Assembly (NCBI RefSeq): GCF_000298075.1
Contig: NZ_JH815593.1
Span: 1,504,542-1,568,541 of the forward strand
DNA from: Staphylococcus massiliensis CCUG 55927
GTDB taxonomy: Bacteria > Bacillota > Bacilli > Staphylococcales > Staphylococcaceae
DNA: 64,000 nucleotides
Direction: 5' to 3'
In this document: piece by piece, positions 18,030 to 26,415 of the stretch
How the letters are laid out: the number at the start of each line of letters is the position of its first letter
Position numbering within the stretch: the first letter of the stretch is position 1
Position numbers and translations under genes: made by a program
The notes under the pieces: model-generated
Seen by the model: only the letters and a program-made list of their open reading frames with translations
What the model was told of the DNA's origin: nothing
Databases searched by the model: none

Positions 18030-18058
18030 AATATACCAATAAACTTCATAGAAATCAA
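18030..18058 (-). promoter_or_regulatory. Promoter of the tRNA-Ser-like gene
   Basis: Minus strand: -35 TTGATT (18058-18053), 17-bp spacer, -10 TATATT (18035-18030) with an upstream TGG resembling an extended -10. The expected transcription start is about 12 nt before the tRNA 5' end. Confidence 0.75.
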
Positions 18059-18305
18059 TACTAAATTTACAAAAAATTACTTTTTCATTAATATTATTCG
18101 TAAACCTTATCTCAGTGGTAACTGAATTTGTTGTTTTTTTATCGTTATTGCTATAAAATTACTAAATGGAACAATAGTCGTTGTTATACGATAATTGCTT
18201 TTCATACATATTAAAACGATAAATTTGAGCAATTATATTATGATGAATTTTTTAAAATTAATTAGATATGAGAATGTAAATACGTTAGCGAAAAGAGGTA
18301 AATTT
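18059..18305. other. Divergent intergenic region between tRNA-like gene and FemA/FemB gene
   Basis: This AT-rich region should carry the promoter of the transferase. A methionine at 18195 opens the same frame but lacks a ribosome binding site. No other gene is seen. Confidence 0.45.
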
Positions 18306-19550
18306 ATGCAATTTGTGAATATATCACGTGAAGAGTTCGAACGTTTTACGTCGGAACATTTTTCACACTATACGCAACTTGTTAAACACTATAACTATCG
18401 TAGAAAGTATCAAAACGATGTTCACCTTGTTGGTGTTAAGGACGATGACGGCAATGTTTTAGCGGCTTGCCTTTTAACGGAGGCGCCAGCGCTTAAGGTG
18501 TATCGTTACTTCTACACGCACCGCGGTCCGGTTATGGATTACACGAATATACCACTTGTTGAGTTCTTCTTCAAGGAGTTAACGGCGTATTTAAAACGCT
18601 TAAATGCTTTATTTGTGCTTGTAGATCCATATGAGCTTGAGAATTATCGCAATACTGAGGGCGAGATTATTGAGTCATTTGATAACCGTGCTTGGATGCG
18701 CACACTTGAAAAGCTAGGCTACAAACACCAAGGTTACACGGTTGGTTATTCGTCTACGAGTCAAATTAGATGGCTCTCTGTTCTTGATTTAAAAGGCAAG
18801 TCCGAGGATCAATTATTAAAAGAAATGGACTATCAAACACGCCGTAATATCAAGAAAACGTACGAAATGGGCGTTAAAGTGAAGACGTTACCGATTGAAG
18901 ATACGGATACATTCTTTAAATTATTTAGAATGGCTGAGGAGCGTCACGGCTTTAAGTTTAAGGAAAAAGATTATTTCTACATTATGCAAAATATATACGA
19001 AGAAAACGCAATGTTAAAGCTTGCGTATGTAGACTTAAATGAATACTTAGACGAACTTAATAAAAAACATGATGACTTAACTTCTGAGCTTAATGAAGTT
19101 AACGAAGCCTTAAAAGAGAATTCAAATTCTAAAAAGCAAAAAAATAAAGCGAAACAGCTTGAGCAACAAGTTAATAGTAGTAAGAAAAAAATTGACCAAA
19201 CTGAAGCGCTTAAGGCGGAACATGGTGATGTGTTAAATCTTGCATCAGCGTTATACATTTATAATGACCATGAAGTCTATTATTTATCAAGTGGTTCAAA
19301 CCCTGAGTTTAACCGCTTCATGGGCGCGTACCGCTTACAGTGGGAAATGATTAAGTTTGCGAAGGATCATGGTATCGACCGTTATAACTTCTACGGTATC
19401 ACTGGTGACTTTAGTGATGATGCTGAAGATTACGGTGTGCAACAGTTTAAGAAAGGCTTTAATGCGCATGTTGAAGAATATATCGGCGACTTTATTAAGC
19501 CTATTCAACCTACTGTTTATAAGCTTGCGAAAAAGCTAGGTCGTCTTTAA
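18306..19550 (+). CDS. FemA/FemB family aminoacyl-tRNA:peptidoglycan bridge transferase (FemAB/FmhA/Lif-like)
   Basis: A 414-residue cytoplasmic enzyme. FemABX proteins add Gly or Ser from aminoacyl-tRNA to the interpeptide bridge of lipid II. Both GNAT-like halves are present: YFYTHRGPVMDY near residue 66 in the first, and YRLQWEMIKFAKDHGIDRYN and FKKGFNAHVEEYIGDF in the second. They are separated by the charged coiled-coil arm (about 250-310) typical of FemA and FemB. The ATG at 18306 follows AAAGAGG with 7-nt spacing. Sequence lies between FemA and FemB in character, so it is a paralogue; FmhA, FmhC and Lif/Epr relatives are reported to insert serine. It stands divergent from a tRNA-Ser-like gene, which suggests serine as donor residue; that is inference. 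Confidence 0.9.
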   Translation: MQFVNISREEFERFTSEHFSHYTQLVKHYNYRRKYQNDVHLVGVKDDDGNVLAACLLTEAPALKVYRYFYTHRGPVMDYTNIPLVEFFFKELTAYLKRLNALFVLVDPYELENYRNTEGEIIESFDNRAWMRTLEKLGYKHQGYTVGYSSTSQIRWLSVLDLKGKSEDQLLKEMDYQTRRNIKKTYEMGVKVKTLPIEDTDTFFKLFRMAEERHGFKFKEKDYFYIMQNIYEENAMLKLAYVDLNEYLDELNKKHDDLTSELNEVNEALKENSNSKKQKNKAKQLEQQVNSSKKKIDQTEALKAEHGDVLNLASALYIYNDHEVYYLSSGSNPEFNRFMGAYRLQWEMIKFAKDHGIDRYNFYGITGDFSDDAEDYGVQQFKKGFNAHVEEYIGDFIKPIQPTVYKLAKKLGRL

Positions 19551-19570
19551 ATCGTATATATTATAGAAGA

Positions 19571-19606
19571 AACTGGTTTATCCGATGCGGGTAAACCAGT
19601 TTTTCT
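19571..19606 (+). terminator. Terminator of the FemA/FemB-type gene
   Basis: AACTGGTTTA pairs with GTAAACCAGTT, followed by TTTTCTTT. Confidence 0.85.
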
Positions 19607-19690
19607 TTGTTTGGGTGGAGGTGGTGGTCGTGGCTTTAAGGGGCGTGGTGACAATGGTTTCGGTGGATTGATAGATCTTATGCCTCGGGC

Positions 19691-19938
19691 GGTGGTATTT
19701 TTCGATCGCAGTTGCGGCATTATAGGTAACTCGTAGGGCTTGAGACTTGATTAGAATTTCACCATCAAGTTTGAACGGGCTTGAGACGTGATTAGGATTT
19801 CGTCATCAAGTTTGAAACGACCTGAGACTTGATGAGGATTCCGTCATCAAGTTTGAACGGGCTTGAGACGTGATTACGGTTCGCTCATCAAGTTTCAAAC
19901 GCCCTGAGACTTGATTAGAGTTCGCTCATCAAGTTTCA
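19691..19938. repeat. Tandem array C with flank, 5 units of about 42 bp
   Basis: Units read GAGACTTGATTA...TCATCAAGTTTGAA with a G/C-rich linker; ACTTGAT and ATCAAGT form the inverted repeat. The 5' flank 19691-19737 (including TTTTTCGAT and TAGGTAACTCG) and the unit itself recur at 22276-22398 on the other side of the acyltransferase gene. Confidence 0.9.
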
Positions 19939-20247
19939 TATCTCATTTAACAGAGCGCGCAATATTGAAGCTTAAAATATCTCCCCTTTTATCAGTTATT
20001 ATTTCCTAAACGCTGTAAGCGGCCGTATACCCCCATTTTCAAAAAGGCCTCTCGAAAAAGTTCATTTATCCCATGTAAAAAGAATACAAACTCAATACCT
20101 TAAACTTTCTAAATATTAGAAAATCTAAAAACTTAACTAAAAATAAAACTCCCAATATTTAATATGTTATATTAATATATAGTACATCTTAAATAAACAA
20201 TTATTAATTATTATAATACATACTTATTAAATACGGAGGCAATTACC
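19939..20247. other. Intergenic region upstream of the acyltransferase
   Basis: No gene supported. A diverged copy of the dispersed motif (TTTTCAAAAAGGCC) is near 20036. The strongly AT-rich 20100-20220 segment presumably holds the promoter. Confidence 0.4.
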
Positions 20248-22224
20248 ATGAAGCACGATTTCAACATTGATGTAGAACGTCGCTTTAGACCTGAAATCGA
20301 GGGTTTACGAATTGTAGCGGCATTGCTTGTAGCAATCTATCACATTTGGTTTAACAAGGTGTCTGGAGGCGTTGATGTTTTCTTCGTAATATCTGGCTTC
20401 CTCATCACGACTTCCATTATTTCTAAATTAAATAAACAAGGCGAATTAAAAGCGTGGCCTTACTTTAGAAATTTGATGAAGCGACTCTTACCAAGTGTAC
20501 TAACGATTTTATTTATCGTGAGTATCCTAAGTTTTCTCTTCTTACCTGAGTCGATACTCGTTCAAACGATAAAGGAAATTATTGCATCACTCTTTTACTT
20601 TGAAAACTGGCAATTGGCCTTTTCAAACACGGATTACTTAGCACAAGATCAAATGAAGACGCCTGTTGAGCATTTCTGGGCGATGTCTATTCAAGGACAA
20701 TTCTATATCATTTGGTTCTTACTATTTTCAGGCATGATTATCCTTGCCAAATCTTCGCGAAAAGTGAACTTAACGAAGCTGATTAACATCGTTTTAGGTA
20801 TATTGTTTATCACTTCATTTAGTTTTTCTGTGTATCAAACAATCGTCAACCAACCATTTGCGTACTTTAATGTCGCAGCTCGCGTATGGGAATTCGCACT
20901 CGGCGGCTTACTGTGCATGAATATCTCGAAGTTTAAATTACCGAGTTGGTTATCTGTCATTATTGGTTGGTTAGGCCTAATCATGCTAATTATTACGGGC
21001 ATGTTATTCAATGTATCGACGATGTTCCCTGGTTACATCGCTTTATGGCCTATGGTCAGCGCAATATTCATTATGATTGCTGGTAACAATCCTACGAATT
21101 TAGGCGTAGAGAAATTCTTAGGTTCACGCCCAATGATTAAATTAGGCGGCATTTCATTCGGAATTTACTTATGGCATTGGGTAATCCTGTCCTTTTATAG
21201 ATACAACATCTCAACTAAGGTAGGCATCTTACAGGGTATCGCAATTATCTTAGTGTCAATCCTGCTAAGTTATCTCATGACACGCTTTATCGAGTCACCG
21301 GTTCGTAATTGTAAACAAACACCCTCTATCTTCAAGCGTCTTATCCCGATGTTTATCGTGAGCGCGCTTACGATTAGCGTGTTAGGCGTTCGCACTTATG
21401 CCATGAACAAAGCATCTTCAGAAATCAACTCATCGCATCCTGGTGCCATGGCTCTTGAAAAGGACTTTAAGAAATCTGATGAGAAGCCAATTCCTTCTTT
21501 TGCAAAAGCCAAAGAGGACACTGCCGACGCATATAAAGATGGTTATGATACGAAATTAAAGAAGAGCGACTTAAAAGTCGGTGAATATGGAGAAACTGAG
21601 AATTACAAGAAAACGATTGTCTTAAGTGGTGCATCTCATACGACGCATTATCTCGGTGCACTTCAAGAACTTGGTAAAAAGCACAACTACCGAATACTGT
21701 CTATAACAAAATCAGGTTGTCGCTTAAGTTCCGAACAAGACGACGACCCAGGTTGTGCACCATGGCGAGATAAAGCTATGAAGAAAATTATAGAAATCGA
21801 CCCTGACCTCGTTGTGACTTTAGGTACCATTACGCATGAAAAAGAAGTCCCTAAAGGCTTTATCGATTACTTCAAGAAATTTAAAGAACACGACATCGAT
21901 GTGATGGCGACACGAGATACGCCACGTTACAAGTTTAGTATTCCAAACCATCTTGAAAAGCTTGGTGAACAGAAAACCATTGAGGCTATGAACCAAAAGC
22001 CACAGCTAGAACACGAACAAGAATGGAAAGGAAATCCTGATATTCCAGATAACGTACACTTTGTTGATTACACGAAGTACTTTAAGGAAGATGGTAAATT
22101 TAAACCAGTAATCGGTAATGTCATCGTTTACTTTGATAAAGGTCATATATCTAACACATATGCTAAATCAATGGGACCTATCATGTATAAAGATATCAAA
22201 GAAATTATTGAAGAGAAGAAATAA
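20248..22224 (+). CDS. OatA/OafA-like acyltransferase with SGNH domain
   Basis: A 658-residue membrane enzyme. The N-terminal acyltransferase-3 domain has about ten helices and opens with RRFRPEIEGLRIVAALLVAIYH and FFVISGFLIT. The extracellular C-terminal SGNH domain carries the likely nucleophile Ser in VLSGASHTTH (about residue 459) and the late His in DKGHISNTYA (about 636). A Cys pair lies in KSGCRLSSEQDDDPGCAPW, typical of the YrhL/OafA SGNH subgroup rather than classical OatA. It probably O-acetylates a cell-envelope polymer. Start ATG follows CGGAGG. Related repeat blocks flank it on both sides, so the gene may have been inserted or duplicated as a unit. Confidence 0.88.
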   Translation: MKHDFNIDVERRFRPEIEGLRIVAALLVAIYHIWFNKVSGGVDVFFVISGFLITTSIISKLNKQGELKAWPYFRNLMKRLLPSVLTILFIVSILSFLFLPESILVQTIKEIIASLFYFENWQLAFSNTDYLAQDQMKTPVEHFWAMSIQGQFYIIWFLLFSGMIILAKSSRKVNLTKLINIVLGILFITSFSFSVYQTIVNQPFAYFNVAARVWEFALGGLLCMNISKFKLPSWLSVIIGWLGLIMLIITGMLFNVSTMFPGYIALWPMVSAIFIMIAGNNPTNLGVEKFLGSRPMIKLGGISFGIYLWHWVILSFYRYNISTKVGILQGIAIILVSILLSYLMTRFIESPVRNCKQTPSIFKRLIPMFIVSALTISVLGVRTYAMNKASSEINSSHPGAMALEKDFKKSDEKPIPSFAKAKEDTADAYKDGYDTKLKKSDLKVGEYGETENYKKTIVLSGASHTTHYLGALQELGKKHNYRILSITKSGCRLSSEQDDDPGCAPWRDKAMKKIIEIDPDLVVTLGTITHEKEVPKGFIDYFKKFKEHDIDVMATRDTPRYKFSIPNHLEKLGEQKTIEAMNQKPQLEHEQEWKGNPDIPDNVHFVDYTKYFKEDGKFKPVIGNVIVYFDKGHISNTYAKSMGPIMYKDIKEIIEEKK

Positions 22225-22230
22225 TGAGAT

Positions 22231-22268
22231 GAAACCCCTGTTTCCGTTGTGGAAAACAGGGGTTTTTA
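22231..22268 (+). terminator. Terminator of the OatA-like acyltransferase
   Basis: AAACCCCTGTTT pairs with AAAACAGGGGTTTTT around a 10-nt loop. Confidence 0.85.
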
Positions 22269-22275
22269 GGTTGGT

Positions 22276-22398
22276 GTGGTATTTTTCGATGGTGGTTACG
22301 GTATGATAGGTAACTCGCGGTGCTTGAGACTTGATGAGGTTTCCGCCATCAAGTTTGAAACGCCCTGAGACGTGATGACGAATCCACTATCAAGTTTC
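22276..22398. repeat. Tandem array C', flank plus 2 units
   Basis: This is a second copy of the array C family, with the same 5' flank (GGTATTTTTCGAT, TAGGTAACTCG) and two units GAGACTTGATGA...CATCAAGTTTGAA. It lies downstream of the acyltransferase and in direct orientation to array C. Confidence 0.88.
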
Positions 22399-22481
22399 AC
22401 CATCTAAACAGTACGACCTGCTCTATAAGCATAAGCCAAATTCACCACTACCATCCCCGTACACCACCAATACCACAAAAA

Positions 22482-22507
22482 AAGCGACTTCCCGAAAGAA
22501 GTCGCTC
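22482..22507 (-). terminator. Terminator of betA
   Basis: On the minus strand AGCGACTTC pairs with GAAGTCGCT, followed by TTTTTTT. Confidence 0.85.
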
Positions 22508-22519
22508 TACCTAAAATTC

Positions 22520-24211
22520 TTATTTAAATGGACCTACTGTACCAGCGTCTTTATCGTGCTTGCCGTGTACGTAGTAATCAACGTATTCAGGTTCTAACGG
22601 TTTCTTACCGCGGATGATGTCTGCTGCTTTCTCAGCAAGCATTAATACTGGTGAGTGGATGTTACCGTTTGTAGTACGTGGCATTGCTGAAGCGTCTACA
22701 ACGCGTAGGTTCTCCATGCCATGTACTTTCATCGTTAATGGGTCAACTACAGCCATTGGGTCTGTTTTAGGTCCCATCTTCGCACTACAAGATGGGTGAA
22801 GTGCTGTTTCCGCATCTTTACGTACCCAGTCTAAAATTTCTTCATCTGTTTGAACAGATGGTCCTGGTGAAATTTCACCTGCGTTAAATGGATCCATAGC
22901 TGGCTGAGATAAGATATGACGTGCTACACGGATTGCTTCAGTCCACTCACGCTTATCTTCTTCTGTAGATAAATAGTTAAATACGAAGTCTGGCTTTTCA
23001 AAAGGATCCTTAGACTTGATCTTAAGGCTACCACGAGAGTTTGAGTACATTGGACCAACGTGAACTTGGTAACCATGAGATGTCTTCGCCTTCTGACCGT
23101 CGTAACGTACGGCTAACGGTAAGAAGTGGAACATTAAGTTTGGATAGTCAACGTCGTCGTTAGAACGTACGAAGCCGCCACCTTCGAAGTGGTTAGATGC
23201 TGCGGCACCTTTACGTCTGAAGATCCAGTTTAAACCGATTAACGGCATCTTAAGTTTATCAAGACTTGGTTGCATAGAAACTGGCTGCTTACAAGCATGT
23301 TGGATGTACACTTCTAAGTGGTCCTCGAAGTTCTCACCAACACCTGGTAAGTGGATACGAGGTTCGATACCTAATGAACGTAAGTGTTCTGAATCACCAA
23401 TACCTGATAATTGTAATAGTTGCGGCGTATTGAACGCACCACCTGATAAGATGACTTCATCAGCGTCTACAGTGTGTTTCTTGCCGTTCTTCTTATACGT
23501 AACACCAGTTACACGGTTGCCTTCGAATTCTAAGCTTGTAACGAAAGCACGTGTCTCAACTGATAAGTTTTTACGCTTCATAGCTGGGTGTAAGTAAGCT
23601 CTTGAAGCTGATACACGACGACCGCGGTGTACTTGGCTGTCGAACGGTCCGAAACCTTCTTGACGGAAACCGTTTACGTCAGGCGTTCTGTTGTAACCTG
23701 CTTGAACACCCGCTTCGAAAAAGGCATTGAATAATGGGTTCTTCGCTGGACCACGGCGTAACTTAATTGGACCATGGTGACCGCGGAACTTATCATCTTT
23801 CGTAGCACCAAAGGTCTTTTCAAGACGTTTAAAGTAAGGGAGACAATGTGCATAGTCCCAAGTGTCCATACCTTCAGGCTCGCCCCAACCTTCGTAATCG
23901 AGTGGGTTACCACGTTGGTAAATCATACCGTTGATTGAACTAGAACCACCTAGCACTTTACCACGCGCGTGACCGATCTTACGGCCGCCCATATGTGGTT
24001 CTTCGTTCGTTTGATAAATCCAGTCATAGAACGGATTACCTGATGGATACATTAAAGCTGCTGGCATTTGAATAAATAAATCCCAGAAATAGTCACTACG
24101 CCCTGCTTCTAATACAAGTACTTCTTTATCTTTATCTTCTGTTAAGCGGCTACCGAGCACTGAACCGGCACTACCGCCGCCGATGATAATATAATCATAT
24201 TTTTTTGACAT
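22520..24211 (-). CDS. betA: Choline dehydrogenase (GMC oxidoreductase)
   Basis: A 563-residue FAD enzyme oxidising choline toward betaine aldehyde. The FAD-binding [13 protein letters not shown] lies at residues 11-23, the GMC signature [13 protein letters not shown] near 84 and a second signature [17 protein letters not shown] near 256. The active His is in [11 protein letters not shown] near 465 and NGNIHSPV near 510. The gene lies 48 nt downstream of betB and is certainly cotranscribed. In staphylococci the pair produces the osmoprotectant glycine betaine. It is full length. Confidence 0.95.
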   Translation of the reverse strand: MSKKYDYIIIGGGSAGSVLGSRLTEDKDKEVLVLEAGRSDYFWDLFIQMPAALMYPSGNPFYDWIYQTNEEPHMGGRKIGHARGKVLGGSSSINGMIYQRGNPLDYEGWGEPEGMDTWDYAHCLPYFKRLEKTFGATKDDKFRGHHGPIKLRRGPAKNPLFNAFFEAGVQAGYNRTPDVNGFRQEGFGPFDSQVHRGRRVSASRAYLHPAMKRKNLSVETRAFVTSLEFEGNRVTGVTYKKNGKKHTVDADEVILSGGAFNTPQLLQLSGIGDSEHLRSLGIEPRIHLPGVGENFEDHLEVYIQHACKQPVSMQPSLDKLKMPLIGLNWIFRRKGAAASNHFEGGGFVRSNDDVDYPNLMFHFLPLAVRYDGQKAKTSHGYQVHVGPMYSNSRGSLKIKSKDPFEKPDFVFNYLSTEEDKREWTEAIRVARHILSQPAMDPFNAGEISPGPSVQTDEEILDWVRKDAETALHPSCSAKMGPKTDPMAVVDPLTMKVHGMENLRVVDASAMPRTTNGNIHSPVLMLAEKAADIIRGKKPLEPEYVDYYVHGKHDKDAGTVGPFK

Positions 24212-24259
24212 GTGATGAAACCCTCCTATTTGTATATCGTTTCATGTGTTACAAGAAAT

Positions 24260-25750
24260 TTATTTACTGAACCAATTTACAGGCTCTGGATTTAAGTTCG
24301 TTAAGATGTGTTTTGATGTTAAATACTCTTCTAAACCTTCTTTACCGAGTTCACGGCCAATACCTGATTGCTTATAGCCACCCCATGGCGCTTGTGCGAA
24401 GTATGGGTGGAAGTCGTTAATCCAAACAGTTCCCATTTTAAGCTTCGTTGCCATGCGTTCAGCTTTGCCGATGTCTTTTGTAAAGATAGCGCCCGCTAAA
24501 CCGTAGATAGAATCGTTCGCAAGCTCGATTGCTTCTTCCTCACTTGAAAAGCCCTCTACAGTTACAACCGGACCAAAGACTTCTTCTTGTACAATGCGCT
24601 GCGTCGTATTGCAGTCTGTGATAACTGTTGGTTCAAAGAAGAAACCGTCTTGTAGGTCTTCACGTTCAGGACGCTTACCACCTGTAGCGATTGTAACGCC
24701 TTCTTCTTTCGCAATTTCCATATACTTTTCAATCTTGTCACGGTGTGCTTCAGAGATAACCGGACCGCATTCAGTATCTTCGTCAAAGCCATTACCTAGC
24801 TTGATTTTCTTAGCACGGTCGATTAACGCCTTTTCAAATTCATCTTTAATATCATTGTGTACTAAGATACGTGAGCCTGCTGAGCAAACTTGACCTGCAT
24901 GGAAAAAGGCACCGTTAAGTGCTTGGTCAACAGCAAGTTCAAAGTCCGCATCGTCGAAAATAATGTTAGGGTTCTTACCGCCAAGTTCTAACGCAATGTT
25001 CGTCACGTGATCGGCAGTTTGTTTCATAATGTGCTTACCAGTTTGAATACCACCAGTAAATGACACTAAGTCAACGTCTTTGTGAGATGATAAGACATCT
25101 CCAACTTCAGAACCTTTACCTAATACTAAGTTGATAACACCTTTAGGGAAACCAACCTCTTCCATTAATTCAAATACGCGAATTGTCGTAAGCGGTGTAA
25201 TTTCACTTGGTTTCATAACAAGTGAACAACCTGTCGCAAGCGCTGGACCAATTTTCCATGAAGCTTGTAGTAATGGGTAGTTCCAAGGTGTGATTTGTAT
25301 AACGACACCAACCGGTTCTTTAACGACTTTAGATTGCGTATTAGGGATCGGTGAATCGATTACTTCGCCACCATCTTTATCCGCTAAACCTGCGAAATAC
25401 ATAAATACATTTGAAATATCTTCCATATCAGCGCGTGATTCTTCTAACGTCTTACCAGTATCAAGCGTTTCTAACTTCGCTAATTCTTCTTTATGTTCTA
25501 AAATTTTATCCGCAATTGCACGTACTTTTTGACCTCTGACTTCACTTGTTTCATTTTTATAAGTGCCTTCTTCAAAAGCGCGTCGAGCAGCTAAAATTGC
25601 ACGTTCAGAATCTTCCTTCGTACCTTCAGCTACTTCCATGATTACTTCTTGGTTATAAGGATTGATGATTTCGCGTGTCGCACCGTTCGCACTATCAACC
25701 CATTCGCCATCGATAAACTGACGACGTTCTAAGTTCTTTACAAGTTCCAT
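24260..25750 (-). CDS. betB: Betaine-aldehyde dehydrogenase
   Basis: A 496-residue NAD-dependent aldehyde dehydrogenase converting betaine aldehyde to glycine betaine. Visible motifs are ITPWNYPLLQ near residue 152, the catalytic Glu in ALELGGKNPNI near 255, and the nucleophilic Cys in GQVCSAGSRI near 289. The length is that of the family. The ATG at 25750 follows CGGAGG; the TTG just before it is the weaker choice. It is first in betB-betA. An 18-bp perfect palindrome just upstream is a plausible operator. The CudC/GbsR-type regulator usually found in this cluster is absent. Confidence 0.95.
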   Translation of the reverse strand: MELVKNLERRQFIDGEWVDSANGATREIINPYNQEVIMEVAEGTKEDSERAILAARRAFEEGTYKNETSEVRGQKVRAIADKILEHKEELAKLETLDTGKTLEESRADMEDISNVFMYFAGLADKDGGEVIDSPIPNTQSKVVKEPVGVVIQITPWNYPLLQASWKIGPALATGCSLVMKPSEITPLTTIRVFELMEEVGFPKGVINLVLGKGSEVGDVLSSHKDVDLVSFTGGIQTGKHIMKQTADHVTNIALELGGKNPNIIFDDADFELAVDQALNGAFFHAGQVCSAGSRILVHNDIKDEFEKALIDRAKKIKLGNGFDEDTECGPVISEAHRDKIEKYMEIAKEEGVTIATGGKRPEREDLQDGFFFEPTVITDCNTTQRIVQEEVFGPVVTVEGFSSEEEAIELANDSIYGLAGAIFTKDIGKAERMATKLKMGTVWINDFHPYFAQAPWGGYKQSGIGRELGKEGLEEYLTSKHILTNLNPEPVNWFSK

Positions 25751-25771
25751 CAAAATACCTCCGTTAAGTTT

Positions 25772-25789
25772 GTTAAATGTTTATTTAAC
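25772..25789. promoter_or_regulatory. Palindromic operator candidate upstream of betB
   Basis: GTTAAATGTTTATTTAAC is a perfect inverted repeat (7-bp arms, 4-nt centre) about 22 bp upstream of the betB start. It could bind a GbsR/CudC or TetR-type choline-sensing repressor, none of which is encoded in the window. Confidence 0.45.
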
Positions 25790-26180
25790 GAATTTCACAA
25801 AGTTATCGTAGCACAATTCTAAAAACAATGTCAATCTGCCTAAGTTGGTTTAGAGTGAGTCGTGTGTCTGTACTTTCTTTTATTTTAATTTGGAAAAGCC
25901 ACGTTGAGATCGTTATGGAATTTTGGGGGTAATGCTTCCTCTCAACTGAAAAATCACGCGTGCTTGCGCGAACTTAGGACAATACATAATTCTAGAATTG
26001 TGTAAAATTCCTCTCCTTTATTGTTTACGCTTCTCACAGAATTTAAAACATTGGTAATATATTCCAAATTTAAACAATTTCATGAATTATTTAATATGAA
26101 GGCTAAGAGTTTATTTAGAGGTACGGGTCGGGGTGTTTACGGGGGCTGTAATGACGTTAGGTTTTGTTGTATTAGTACTC
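25790..26180. other. Intergenic region between betB and array D
   Basis: No supported gene. In related staphylococci the betaine regulator gene sits near here, but no reading frame resembling it is seen. One short open frame runs into the repeat array and is judged spurious. Confidence 0.5.
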
Positions 26181-26300
26181 GTTATGCGATTGTTTTTATT
26201 TTCTTTCGCGTAACGGGGCCCTTATGCGATTGTTTCGAATTTCTTTCGCGTAACGGACGCCTTATGCGATTGTTTTTATTTTCTTTCGCGTAACGGGGCC
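26181..26300. repeat. Tandem array D, 3 units of 40 bp
   Basis: Three units share TTATGCGATTGTTT and TTTCTTTCGCGTAACGG. GTTATGCG and CGCGTAAC form an imperfect inverted repeat. Period and hairpin design match arrays A, B, C and E though the sequence is unrelated. A dispersed GGGCTTTTCA motif follows at about 26311. Confidence 0.9.
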
Positions 26301-26375
26301 GTATAACTAAAGGGCTTTTCAGAAAGGGAATCAAAAAGAGGAAAAAAAGAGACAGGAAAATTGGGATAAAAAAAG

Positions 26376-26401
26376 AACAGCACGCCTAAGTGACGTGCTG
26401 C
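26376..26401 (-). terminator. Terminator of the BCCT transporter gene
   Basis: CAGCACG pairs with CGTGCTG around a 9-nt loop; on the minus strand a TTTTTTT run follows after GTTC. Confidence 0.8.
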
Positions 26402-26415
26402 CTTATTTAAATGAT

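Noticed and set aside
19738-19938. Array C as a second CRISPR array
   Set aside because: Units are contiguous with no unique spacers of constant length; the variable part is only a diverged loop and linker.
15541-21480. Near-identical strings TTGAAAAGGACTTTAAGA in nifS and the acyltransferase as a repeat element
   Set aside because: Both are in coding sequence and encode ordinary peptides (EKDFK); likely coincidence.
26021-26293. Open frame of 90 codons upstream of the BCCT gene
   Set aside because: It runs through array D, has no good start site and no recognisable protein pattern.
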